Program-made: the position numbers and the translations under genes | NCBI GenBank assembly: GCA_964547415.1 | Contig: CAZJNX010000135.1 | Span: 1-13,674 of the forward strand | DNA length: 13,674 nt | Origin: CAZJNX01 sp964547415 | Lineage (GTDB): Bacteria > Pseudomonadota > Alphaproteobacteria > Rhizobiales > Amorphaceae | Reading direction: 5' to 3' | Shown here: one piece after another, positions 6,157 through 13,130 of the stretch | How the letters are laid out: every line of letters begins with the position of its first letter | Numbering within the stretch: the stretch's first letter is position 1 | The notes under the pieces: generated by a model | The model's database searches: none | What the model was told of the DNA's origin: nothing | The model's input: only the letters and a program-made list of their open reading frames with translations

Positions 6157-7692
6157 ATGGAAGCCCTTTCCACCGCCGTCTCCGAGGCCCTCGACGTCGC
6201 GGTGATCGCCTACATCACCCTCGGCGTCACGATCGGCTACCTGGTCGGCGCGCTCCCCGGCATGAACCGGGCGACCGCGATCGCCCTCCTCATCCCGTTC
6301 ACCTTCATGATGTCGCCGCTGGCGGCGATCTCCTTCCTGATCGGGGTCAACAAGGGGGGCGCGGCGGGCTCGGCCGTCTCGGCGATCCTCATCAACGTGC
6401 CGGGGGAGCCGTCGTCCGTCGTCACCACCCTCGACGGCTACCCGATGACCCGCTCGGGCAGGAGCCAGAAGGCGCTCAAGATCGGGCTCTACGCCTCCGT
6501 CGTCGGCGACATCCTGGCCACCGTCGCGCTCATCGCACTCGCCGCGCCGCTCGCCCGCTTCGCCGTCGGCCTCGGGCCGGTGGAGATCGCCGCCATGGTG
6601 ATCTTCGCCCTCACCTTCATCGCGGCCGTCTCCGGCAAGTCGTTCCTGAAGGGGATCATCTCCGGGCTCGCGGGGCTGATGCTCGCCGCCGTCGGCCTCG
6701 ACGACGAAACAGGGCTGCCGCGGCTCACCTTCGGCTTCATCGAGCTCTACGACGGCATCCCGCTCCTTGCCGTCGCCATCGGCACGCTGGCGCTCTCGGA
6801 AGTCCTCGTCCAGATCGACAAGGGCTGGCGCGGCCGCTACGCCCACAAGGCGGACTGGCTCGACAGCGGCGACCCGGCCGACCGGCGCCTTTCCTTCGCC
6901 GAGTTCCGGCGCCTCCTGCCGACCATCGGCCGGGGCAGCCTCGTCGGCACCCTCGTCGGCATCCTGCCGGGGCTCGGGGCGAGCCTGTCCTCCTTCCTCG
7001 CCTACACCTGGACGAAGAAGGCCTCCAAGGACCCGGATCGCTTCGGCAACGGCGCGCCCGAGGGCGTCGCGGCGGCCGAATCCGCCGACAACGCGTCCGT
7101 GCCCGCGAGCCTCATTCCCGTTTTCGCCATCGGCCTTCCGGGGAGCCTGTCGACCGCCCTCCTCATGGGCGCGTTCATGTTGCACGGGCTGACGCCGGGG
7201 CCGTTCCTCCTGCGCGACGACACCGGCCTCGTCTACGCCATCTTCGTCGGCATGATCCTCGCCTCGCTGATCCTGCTCGTCGTCGGCCTCGTGGGCCAGA
7301 AGTTCTTCGCCTTCGTGATCGGCGCGCGCGACACGTTCATCCTGCCGGTGATCGTGTTCCTGTGCATCGTCGGCGCCTACCTCGAGGGCGGCGGGATGTT
7401 CGGCGTCTGGCTGATGTTGGTGTTCGCCTTCGTCGGCTACTTCATGAAGAAGCTCGACTACTCGTTCGTGACGTTCCTCGTCGGCTACATCCTGGGGCCG
7501 ATGGCGGAGCTGTCGATCCGGCAGGCGATCATCATCACCGACAGGGACCCGACGCGGATCCTCGAGCACCCGATCGCGATCGTCTTCCTCGTGCTCGCGG
7601 TGGTCTCGGTCTGGCGGCTGTCGTCCATGCACATGCTGGAGCGCACCGTCGTGGCACCGCCCGCGGCGGGCGCCGGCGAGCCGCGCCACTGA
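6157..7692 (+). CDS. tctA: Tripartite tricarboxylate transporter, large permease subunit TctA
   Basis: This 511-residue, roughly 12-helix permease is the transport channel of the TTT system. The two family signature regions are present: GALPGMNRATAIALLIPFTF (31-50) followed by GGAAGSAVSAILINVPGEPS and LDGYPM (67-97), and the internal repeat LVGILPGLGASLSSF followed by NGAPEGVAAAESADNA and IGLPGSLSTALLMGAF in the middle of the protein. Length is normal for TctA. It sits between tctB and tctC and is presumably co-transcribed from the sigma-54 promoter. Binding-protein identity, not TctA, decides the substrate in this family, so the transported acid is unknown. Confidence 0.96.
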   Translation: MEALSTAVSEALDVAVIAYITLGVTIGYLVGALPGMNRATAIALLIPFTFMMSPLAAISFLIGVNKGGAAGSAVSAILINVPGEPSSVVTTLDGYPMTRSGRSQKALKIGLYASVVGDILATVALIALAAPLARFAVGLGPVEIAAMVIFALTFIAAVSGKSFLKGIISGLAGLMLAAVGLDDETGLPRLTFGFIELYDGIPLLAVAIGTLALSEVLVQIDKGWRGRYAHKADWLDSGDPADRRLSFAEFRRLLPTIGRGSLVGTLVGILPGLGASLSSFLAYTWTKKASKDPDRFGNGAPEGVAAAESADNASVPASLIPVFAIGLPGSLSTALLMGAFMLHGLTPGPFLLRDDTGLVYAIFVGMILASLILLVVGLVGQKFFAFVIGARDTFILPVIVFLCIVGAYLEGGGMFGVWLMLVFAFVGYFMKKLDYSFVTFLVGYILGPMAELSIRQAIIITDRDPTRILEHPIAIVFLVLAVVSVWRLSSMHMLERTVVAPPAAGAGEPRH

Positions 7693-7769
7693 GCGGGGGC
7701 GGCGCACGATCCGCCGGGGCGAACGGGCCGACGGCGCAACCACGCAAAGCAACCAAGGGAGGAACACCC

Positions 7770-8717
7770 GTGATCGGAACCACCATCAACGCGCTGACGG
7801 CGGCGGCCGCGATCGCCGCCTTCGCTGTGCCGGCGGCGGCGCAGGACGATTATCCGTCGAAGCCCATCACCATCGTGGTCGGCTACGCGGCGGGCGGGGG
7901 CACGGACGCGGTCGTGCGGGCGCTCGCGGGCCCGCTCGGGGAGGCGCTCGGCACCAACATCCTGGTGCAGAACGTGAACGGGGCGGGCGGCGGCGTCGCG
8001 GCGACCCGCGTCGCCCGGGAGCCGGCGGACGGCTACACGCTGCTCGCCACCACCTCGTCCACCTTCTCGCTGGAGCCCATCGTCCAGCAGACGGTCTACG
8101 AGGACGACGACTTCGTCCACATCGCCACCATCACCCAGTTCCAGGGGGCGGTGTTCGCGCCCGCCGACGCGCCCTTCGACACGCTCGAGGAGATGGTGGC
8201 GCACCTCAAGGCCGAGGGCCGACCCCTCAAGCACGCCAACTACTTCCAGCTCGACAAGCTGCTCCTCAACTACATCGCGCAGAAGGAGGGGATCGACGTC
8301 GTGTTCGTGCCGGTGAAGGGCGGCAACGGCGCCGTGCAGGCGGTGCTGTCGGGCTCGGTGGACACGGCCTACTCGGGCGGGTCCTGGTCGCCGCTGGTGC
8401 CCGCGGGGCAGGCCAAGCCCATCTTCGCCACCTCCCACGACCGGCTGAAGCTCGCCCCCGACCTCGTGTCCATGACGGACCTCGGCTACGCCATCGGGAC
8501 GACGAGCTTCATCACCGTGTCCGCGCCCGCCGGCACGCCCGAGGCGATCGTGGACAAGCTCGCGAACGCCATGGAGACGGCGATGGACGACGAGGGCCTC
8601 CAGGCGATCGGCCAGAAGCGGTTCATGGACATCACGTTCCGCGGGCCCGCCGAAACGAAGGCGCTCCTCGACTTCGAGATCGGCGCCTTCTCCGAGATGT
8701 TCAACGTCGGCAACTGA
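7770..8717 (+). CDS. tctC: Tripartite tricarboxylate transporter substrate-binding protein TctC (Bug family)
   Basis: This 315-residue periplasmic binding protein captures a carboxylate and hands it to TctAB. A signal peptide covers residues 1-24 with cleavage after PAAA, before QDDYPSKPITIVV, the classical start of mature Bug proteins. The ligand loops are recognisable: AGGGTD at 41-46 and GAGGG at 71-75, where backbone contacts hold the substrate carboxylate, then PADGYTLL at 85-92. Start is GTG at 7770, chosen because AAGGGAGGA lies 6 bases upstream and the signal peptide begins there. The 77-base gap after tctA contains only a weak stem (7698-7715) and its own strong ribosome site, which would suit separate high translation of the binding protein. 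Here tctC is last, whereas many TTT operons place it first. Confidence 0.94.
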   Translation: MIGTTINALTAAAAIAAFAVPAAAQDDYPSKPITIVVGYAAGGGTDAVVRALAGPLGEALGTNILVQNVNGAGGGVAATRVAREPADGYTLLATTSSTFSLEPIVQQTVYEDDDFVHIATITQFQGAVFAPADAPFDTLEEMVAHLKAEGRPLKHANYFQLDKLLLNYIAQKEGIDVVFVPVKGGNGAVQAVLSGSVDTAYSGGSWSPLVPAGQAKPIFATSHDRLKLAPDLVSMTDLGYAIGTTSFITVSAPAGTPEAIVDKLANAMETAMDDEGLQAIGQKRFMDITFRGPAETKALLDFEIGAFSEMFNVGN

Positions 8718-8725
8718 CGTGACCG

Positions 8726-8754
8726 GCGGCCGGCTCCGCGCCGGCCGCTTTCCT
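8726..8754 (+). terminator. Hairpin terminator after tctC
   Basis: Nine bases (8726-8734) pair perfectly with 8740-8748 around a 5-base loop, and the stem is followed by TTTCCTT. This is a GC-rich stem with a short T-rich tail, as expected for an intrinsic terminator of the tct operon. It lies in the 37-base gap before the convergent crotonase gene. On the minus strand there is no T-run, so it should act in one direction only. Confidence 0.7.
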
Positions 8755-9510
8755 TCAGCGTGCCCGCCACACCGGCGGGCGCTTTTCCACGAACGCCCGC
8801 ATCCCCTCCTGCGCGTCCTCCGTCTCGATCAGCCGGTCGAGGATGGCGCGGGCCGCCGAGACCGCCTCGTCGTAGGGCCGGTCGACGGTGGTGAGGGTCG
8901 CCTCCTTGGCGGCGCGCAGCGCAAGCGGGGCGTTGCGCATCACCTTCTCGACGATCCCGTCGGTGAACGCCTCGAGCTCCCCGTCGGGGACGACGTGGTT
9001 GGCAAGGCCGAGGTCGCGCGCCCGGTCCGCGGGAAGGAAGTCGCCGGTGAACATGAGTTCGAGCGCGAGGTTCACCGGGATCGCCCGGGCGAGGGTGGAG
9101 GGGCCGCCGATGGAGGCGATGCCGATCTTCGTGTGGGGCCAGCCGAAGCGAGCGGTCTCGGAAAGGATGCGGATGTCCGAGCCCATGGCGATCCCCGCCC
9201 CGCCCGCGAGACAAAGCCCCCGGACCGAACAGATCACCGGCTTGTAGAGGGCCTTGAGGGCGCGGAAGACGGGGGCGAAGTAGTCGCCGCCCTTCCTCGT
9301 GCCGGCCGACAGCTCCTTCACATCCTGCCCGACGCAGAAGTCCGCCCCCGTGGCGGCGATCCTCACGCACCAGGCGTCCTCGTCCCGCGCGGCCTCGCGG
9401 AGGGCGGCGGCGAGGGCGTCGAGCCGGTCCTGGTCGAGGGCGTTCTTCGCCCCGGGCCGGTCGATCACGATGGCCGCGACCCTGTCCGACACATCGTAGC
9501 GGATGGCCAT
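8755..9510 (-). CDS. Crotonase-fold (enoyl-CoA hydratase/isomerase family) protein without the hydratase glutamates
   Basis: This 251-residue CoA-thioester enzyme has the crotonase fold. The oxyanion-hole regions are intact: GADFCVGQDVKEL (55-67) and GLCLAGGAGIAMGSD (98-112). Aligned with rat mitochondrial crotonase, the two catalytic glutamates of the hydratase (Glu144, Glu164) are replaced by Gly106 and His126 (FGWPHTKIGIAS). It is therefore unlikely to be a simple enoyl-CoA hydratase; isomerase, hydrolase, lyase or decarboxylase chemistry on a CoA ester is more plausible. It is the last gene of the four-gene operon. The start at 9510 is one base after the CoA-transferase stop (TGA-C-ATG), with GGAAGGAAG upstream, so translation is coupled. 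An in-frame extension beyond 9510 has no family similarity. Confidence 0.88.
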   Translation of the reverse strand: MAIRYDVSDRVAAIVIDRPGAKNALDQDRLDALAAALREAARDEDAWCVRIAATGADFCVGQDVKELSAGTRKGGDYFAPVFRALKALYKPVICSVRGLCLAGGAGIAMGSDIRILSETARFGWPHTKIGIASIGGPSTLARAIPVNLALELMFTGDFLPADRARDLGLANHVVPDGELEAFTDGIVEKVMRNAPLALRAAKEATLTTVDRPYDEAVSAARAILDRLIETEDAQEGMRAFVEKRPPVWRAR

Positions 9511-9511
9511 G

Positions 9512-10738
9512 TCAGCGTCTTCCTTCCTGCCCCTCGCCCGCCCGGACGACGCCCGCGGCGAGGAGGCGCTCGATCTCCGCCGCGCCGAAGCCCGCCTCCT
9601 GCAGCACCGAGACCGTGTCGGCGCCGAGGCGGCGGCCGGCGTGGCGGGCAACGCCCGGCGTGTCCGACAGGCGCGGGACAGGGGCGGCCATGGTGATCGG
9701 GCCGACGTCCGCGTCCGGCACGGGGACGAGCATGGTGCGGGCCCGGTAGTGGGGGTCGGCGAAGATGTCGGCCATGGTGAAGATGCGGGTGGCGGGCACC
9801 TCCGCCGCCTCTAGCGCCGCCTCCAGCGCCTCGAGCGTCTCGCCCTCGGTCCACGCCGCCACCAGCGCGTCCACCTCGTCGACCCGCTCGTTGCGCGCGG
9901 CGAGGGTCGAAAAGCGCGGGTCGCGGCCGACGTCGGGCCGGCCCATGGCGCGGCACAGGCGGCGGAAGATCGGGTCGGCGAAGGCGGCGATGAGGACGTA
10001 GCGCCCGTCGGCCGTCGGGTAGAGGTTGTTGGGGGTGGCGCCCGGCAGGCGCGAGCCGGCGCGGTTCGCGACGAGGCCCAGCTTGTCGTAGTACTGGACG
10101 TAGGGCTCCATGAAGGAGAAGGCGCACTCGGAGAGCGCCGCGTCCACGCACTGCCCGCGGCCGGTCAGGGTGCGGGCGAGGAGGGCGAGCGCGGCGCCGA
10201 AGGCGCCGTAAAGGCCGGTGATGTAGTCGGTGAGGGCGGTCGCCATGCGGCCGGGCGGCCGGTCCGGGTCGCCGTTGATGTGGCGAAGGCCGCTCACCGC
10301 CTCGCCGATCACGCCGTAGCCCGGCCGGTGGGCGTACGGCCCCGTCTGCCCGAAGCCGGAGATGCGCACCATCACGAGGCGCGGGTTGAGGGCCGACAGG
10401 TCCTCCCAGCCGAGGCCCCAGCGTTCGAGGAGCCCGGGCCGGAAGTTCTCGATGACGACGTCGGCGCCCGCGGCGAGGCGGCGGACCACAGCCCTCCCCT
10501 CGTCCGTCCTGAGGTCCACGGCGACGGTGCGCTTGTTGCGGAAGAGGCTCGCGGCGTAGAGGGACTTACCTTCCACGCTCTCCCCGAAGCTCCTCAGCGT
10601 GTCGCCCGCGACGTCCTCCACCTTGACGACGTCGGCGCCGAAGTCGGCGAGGAGGCGCCCGCAGAACGGGGCGGAGATGGTGGAGCCGAGTTCCACCACG
10701 CGGAAGGAACCGAGGGCCCCGGGGGCGGGTCCGTCCAT
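9512..10738 (-). CDS. CaiB/BaiF family (class III) CoA-transferase
   Basis: This 408-residue enzyme of normal family length moves CoA between organic acids through a covalent aspartyl intermediate. The N-terminal ELGSTISAPFCGRLLADFGADVVKVE (16-41) is the diagnostic CoA-binding segment, followed by NKRTVAVDLRTDEGR (68-82) and VIENFRPGLLERWGL. The catalytic aspartate is Asp171 in ALTDYITGLYGAFGA, aligned with Asp169 of formyl-CoA transferase. The later block reads TGRGQCVDAALSE. Start 10738 follows GGAGGA and the family N-terminus begins there; the longer upstream frame crosses two other genes and is an artefact. Set between two SDRs and a crotonase, it most likely activates an imported carboxylic acid to its CoA ester. 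Which acid is unknown. Confidence 0.93.
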   Translation of the reverse strand: MDGPAPGALGSFRVVELGSTISAPFCGRLLADFGADVVKVEDVAGDTLRSFGESVEGKSLYAASLFRNKRTVAVDLRTDEGRAVVRRLAAGADVVIENFRPGLLERWGLGWEDLSALNPRLVMVRISGFGQTGPYAHRPGYGVIGEAVSGLRHINGDPDRPPGRMATALTDYITGLYGAFGAALALLARTLTGRGQCVDAALSECAFSFMEPYVQYYDKLGLVANRAGSRLPGATPNNLYPTADGRYVLIAAFADPIFRRLCRAMGRPDVGRDPRFSTLAARNERVDEVDALVAAWTEGETLEALEAALEAAEVPATRIFTMADIFADPHYRARTMLVPVPDADVGPITMAAPVPRLSDTPGVARHAGRRLGADTVSVLQEAGFGAAEIERLLAAGVVRAGEGQEGRR

Positions 10739-10749
10739 GGTGTCCTCCG

Positions 10750-11562
10750 TCAGGCCGGCAGCGGCTCCATGAAGGTGGCGGACAGGCCGCCGTCGACGGG
10801 AAGTGCGACGCCGTGGATGTCGACGGCCTCGTCCGAGCACAGGAAGGCGATGATCCCGGCGATCCGCTCCGGCGTGATGAAATCCGCCTGCTGGCCGAGG
10901 TCGTGGCGGTAGCGCCGGGCCATCTCCTCGAAGGGAAGGCCCCTCTCCCGCGCCTGCCGCTCGATCCGGGCGCGGATGAAGTCGGTGAGCACCGAGCCAG
11001 GGCACACGGCGTTGCAGGTGATCCCCGGATCCCGGAGCGTCTCGGCGGCGACGGCGCGGGTGAGGCCGATGATCGCCGTCTTCGCCGTCACGTAGTCGGC
11101 CCGCCCGGACCGCCCGCCGAGCCCGAGGACGGACGACAGGTTCACGATCCGGCCCCAGCCGCCCGCCCGCATCATCGCAAGCGCCAGCCGGCAAAGGTCG
11201 AACGGGGCGGTGACGTTGACGGCGAGGGCCCGGTCCCACTCCTCCGGCACGAAATCCGGCACCTCCCGGTAGTGGCGCAGGACCGCGTTGTTCACGAGGA
11301 CGTCGAGCCGCCCGAAGGTGGCCGAGACCGCCGCCACCAGCCCCTCGAGGGCGGCGCGGTCGGAAAGATCGGCGTGCTCGTAGGCGACGCGCCGGCCGGT
11401 CTCGGCGGAAAGCCGCTCGGCGATCGCCGCGCCCTCCCCGGCCGGCTCGAGGCCGTTCAGCATCACGTCGCACCCCTCGGCGGCGAGGCGGCGGGCGGTG
11501 GCGAGGCCGATGCCGGAGGTGGAGCCGGTGACGAGGGCGGCGCGCCCCGAAAGGCCCTTCAC
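10750..11562 (-). CDS. Short-chain dehydrogenase/reductase (SDR), canonical, 3-hydroxybutyrate-dehydrogenase-like
   Basis: This 270-residue NAD(P)-dependent oxidoreductase has the classical SDR cofactor motif TGSTSGIG at 12-19, NNA at 91-93, and the full catalytic tetrad Asn116, Ser144, Tyr157 and Lys161 (ADYVTAK). The long insertion after the VCPGSVLTDF motif (substrate lid, IRARIERQARERGLPFEEM) and the HGVALPVDGG ending resemble D-3-hydroxybutyrate dehydrogenase-type SDRs. It should oxidise or reduce a hydroxy or keto acid or its CoA ester. It starts at GTG 11562, with AGGGG upstream and only 9 bases after the previous gene; the next gene starts 11 bases after its stop. It therefore shares the operon with the non-canonical SDR. 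Confidence 0.92.
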   Translation of the reverse strand: MKGLSGRAALVTGSTSGIGLATARRLAAEGCDVMLNGLEPAGEGAAIAERLSAETGRRVAYEHADLSDRAALEGLVAAVSATFGRLDVLVNNAVLRHYREVPDFVPEEWDRALAVNVTAPFDLCRLALAMMRAGGWGRIVNLSSVLGLGGRSGRADYVTAKTAIIGLTRAVAAETLRDPGITCNAVCPGSVLTDFIRARIERQARERGLPFEEMARRYRHDLGQQADFITPERIAGIIAFLCSDEAVDIHGVALPVDGGLSATFMEPLPA

Positions 11563-11571
11563 GGCGCGCCC

Positions 11572-12360
11572 CTAGATGCCCGGCGTGGCGCCGCCGTCCA
11601 CGTCGATCGTGGCGCCGTGGACGTAGGCGGCGTCGTCCGAGGCGAGGAAGGCGACCACGCGGGCGATGTCCTCGGGCTCGCCGTAGCGGTCGATCTTCAT
11701 GGCCTTCCGCATCTCCTCCCGCGCCTCGTCGAGGCCGATCCCGCGCCGTTCGGCGAGCGTCCGGATCCGCCGGTGGAGCCGGTCGGTCACGATGTGACCC
11801 GGGCACAGGAGATTGATGCGGATGCCTTCGGCGAGGGAGCCCTTGGAGATCGCCTTGGTGAAGTTGACGAGGGCCGCGTTCACCGGCCCGCCGATGGTGA
11901 ACTCCCACTCCGGCGTGTGGGCGCCGACGCCCGCGACGTTGACGATCGCCCCGCCCCCCTTCGCAAGGTGCGGCCAGGCGGCGCGGCACATGCGCACGGT
12001 GCCGAAATACTTGAGCGCGAAGCCGTCCACCATGTCCTCGTCGGTGAGGGCGTGGAAGTCGCCCCGCCTGGTGGCGCCGGCCGAGTTGACGAGGATCGAA
12101 AAACCCCCGAGGGCGCGGGCGGCGTCCTCCACGACCGCAGCGGGCGCCTCCGGCGTACGCAGGTCCGCGGCCGCCGTGGACAGGGTACCGGCGAGGGGTT
12201 TTCCGGCGGCCGCGACCTCGGAAAGGGCCGCCTCGTCCCGCCCCACGGCGACGACGCGCGCGCCCTGTCGCGCGAGCTCGAGGGCGATGGCGCGGCCGAT
12301 GCCGCGGCTCGCCCCCGTCACGATCGCGGCCTTGCCGTCGAGGCCGGCGTACTGACCCAT
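11572..12360 (-). CDS. SDR-fold protein lacking the catalytic Ser-Tyr-Lys
   Basis: This 262-residue Rossmann protein opens with the intact cofactor motif TGASRGIG (15-22), NSAG (92-95), and ends with HGATIDVDGGATPG, so it should bind NAD(P). The active-site residues are missing. Where the YxxxK motif belongs it reads G157-G-P-V-N161, followed by AALVNFTKAISK, and the usual Ser is Gly144 in VNVAGVG. A divergent SDR subgroup with an NAAL-FTKAL pattern is familiar to me, so this looks like a real variant rather than decay. It may use other residues, catalyse a different reaction, or pair with the canonical SDR next to it. It is the first gene of the operon, with a clear GGAGGAG ribosome site before ATG 12360 and a sigma-54-type promoter at 12411-12426. 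Confidence 0.88.
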   Translation of the reverse strand: MGQYAGLDGKAAIVTGASRGIGRAIALELARQGARVVAVGRDEAALSEVAAAGKPLAGTLSTAAADLRTPEAPAAVVEDAARALGGFSILVNSAGATRRGDFHALTDEDMVDGFALKYFGTVRMCRAAWPHLAKGGGAIVNVAGVGAHTPEWEFTIGGPVNAALVNFTKAISKGSLAEGIRINLLCPGHIVTDRLHRRIRTLAERRGIGLDEAREEMRKAMKIDRYGEPEDIARVVAFLASDDAAYVHGATIDVDGGATPGI

Positions 12361-12410
12361 CCGTCTCCTCCCTGTCGCGGCGTCGTCCGCCGTCTGTCTT
12401 CCCCCGCTTC

Positions 12411-12426
12411 AGCAAGACGCGAGCCA
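12411..12426 (-). promoter_or_regulatory. Sigma-54 (RpoN) promoter of the SDR/CoA-transferase/crotonase operon
   Basis: On the minus strand the sequence TGGCTCG-CGTC-TTGCT matches the RpoN consensus TGGCACG-N4-TTGCW with one mismatch, and the invariant GG and GC are ten bases apart. The predicted start is near 12400, giving a leader of about 40 bases before ATG 12360. It resembles the tctB promoter closely and has the same type of upstream sites. Confidence 0.7.
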
Positions 12427-12442
12427 TACCGCACCGGCTCGC
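12419..12442. repeat. Inverted repeat overlapping the -24 element
   Basis: GCGAGCC (12419-12425) and GGCTCGC (12436-12442) form a perfect 7-bp inverted repeat with a 10-base spacer. The left arm covers the -24 GG of the predicted sigma-54 promoter. A protein bound here would block RpoN polymerase, so it could be a negative operator. It lies upstream of the predicted transcript, so it would not form an RNA hairpin from that start. Confidence 0.45.
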
Positions 12443-12467
12443 CACCGGCGGCGGCGGAGGCGGCGCG

Positions 12468-12507
12468 GCGTCCGCGGCAAGGACAGGGGCGTCCGCACCG
12501 TGGACAG
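12468..12507. promoter_or_regulatory. Tandem inverted-repeat sites upstream of the catabolic operon (candidate enhancer-binding-protein sites)
   Basis: Two near-identical 19-base sites occur: 12468-12486 reads GCGTCC-N7-GGACAG and 12489-12507 reads GCGTCC-N7-GGACAG with a different spacer. Centres are 21 bp apart, two helical turns, at about -77 and -98 from the predicted start near 12400. Half-sites and spacing equal those found before tctB (5511-5550). They fill most of the gap between the stop of the dehydrogenase fragment and the operon promoter, the expected place for activator sites of a sigma-54 promoter. Confidence 0.68.
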
Positions 12508-12515
12508 GCGGGGCC

Positions 12516-13124
12516 TCAAAGGTCGCACACCCGCGTCATGTCCGCGTCCCCGCCGAAGCGGGCGGCGGCCGCCTCGTAGCGGGCGCGGGCGGCCTCGGCG
12601 ATGGTCATGTCGACGCCCACCTCGGCGGCGAGGGCGAGGGCCGCGGCCGTGTCCTTCAGCGTGCCCTTGAGGGGAAAGCCGAAATCGTAGCCGCCGGAGA
12701 GCACGTGGCGCGGGATCTTCTCGAGGATCGCCGAGTTGCGGCCCGAGCCCGAGCCGATGGCGGCGACGGTGGCGGCCGCGTCGAGCCCGGCGGCGCGGGC
12801 CACGGCGAGCGCCTCCCCGCTCGCGGCGAGCGCGATCGCCGACAGGGCGTTGTTGAGGACCTTGACCGTCTGGGCATCGCCCGCGAGCGATCCGACCACG
12901 AAGACGGCGGCCGCGTAGGCGTCGACGAGCGGCCGCACCCGCGCCAGAGCCTCGGGCGGGCCGGACAGCAGCGCCGTCAGCGTCCCCGCCACCGCCCCCG
13001 CCGCACCGCCGGACATGGGCGCGTCCACGAGGTCGATGCCGACGGCCGCGAGGCGGGCGGCGACGGCCCGGCTCGCCGCGGGCCCGATGGTGGACAGGTC
13101 CGCGACGAGGGGGCGGGCGCGGCC
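12516..13124 (-). CDS. 3-hydroxyisobutyrate dehydrogenase / 6-phosphogluconate dehydrogenase-like protein, N-terminus missing
   Basis: About 200 residues of a beta-hydroxyacid dehydrogenase family member are present: VADLSTIGPAASRAVAARL, then the substrate-binding DAPMSGGAAGAVAGTL, then the catalytic Lys in AQTVKVLNNALSAIALAASG and the all-helical C-terminal domain. The N-terminal Rossmann half with its GxGxMG motif, about 90 residues, is absent. Reading upstream, family similarity stops near base 13,120 and the frame meets TGA at 13152-13154. A GTG at 13026-13028 is in frame but lies inside a conserved motif and is not a credible start. The loss coincides with a change in base composition and with the broken phosphatase gene on the other strand, so truncation by a joint in the DNA or the assembly is more likely than natural decay. 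Its 3' end is intact. Confidence 0.82.
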   Translation of the reverse strand, partial: GRARPLVADLSTIGPAASRAVAARLAAVGIDLVDAPMSGGAAGAVAGTLTALLSGPPEALARVRPLVDAYAAAVFVVGSLAGDAQTVKVLNNALSAIALAASGEALAVARAAGLDAAATVAAIGSGSGRNSAILEKIPRHVLSGGYDFGFPLKGTLKDTAAALALAAEVGVDMTIAEAARARYEAAAARFGGDADMTRVCDL

Positions 13125-13130
13125 TGGGTG
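13110..13130. other. Abrupt junction between two unlike sequences
   Basis: Left of this point the DNA is extremely GC-rich (50 of 60 bases G or C at 13021-13080); to the right it falls to about 58-63% (38 of 60 at 13141-13200, 35 of 60 at 13441-13500). Two unrelated genes on opposite strands both lose their 5' ends here. No insertion-sequence ends, target duplication or tRNA is visible. The exact base cannot be fixed. It is either an assembly chimera or a recombination/deletion joint. Confidence 0.75.

Noticed and set aside
7698..7715. Possible attenuator stem between tctA and tctC
   Set aside because: It has only five GC pairs with an 8-base loop and no T-run; it is too weak to call in this composition.
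6076..7767. Long minus-strand open frame (563 codons) opposite tctA
   Set aside because: It is antisense to a clear TctA, with a biased Arg/Asp/Glu/His-rich composition and no recognisable domain. It is a by-product of very high third-position G+C.
10110..10150. Apparent Asp-to-Glu change at the CoA-transferase active site (VDAALSE)
   Set aside because: The catalytic aspartate of this family corresponds to Asp171 in TDYITG, which is present. The later Glu is not the nucleophile position.
10739..12445. In-frame upstream extension of the CoA-transferase frame (977 codons in total)
   Set aside because: It crosses two SDR genes out of frame and reads as low-complexity Arg/Gly/Pro sequence. The CoA-transferase family begins at 10738 after a GGAGGA ribosome site.
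10813..12579. Plus-strand 588-codon open frame antisense to both SDRs
   Set aside because: It shows no family similarity and is a shadow of the SDR genes, whose motifs are unambiguous.
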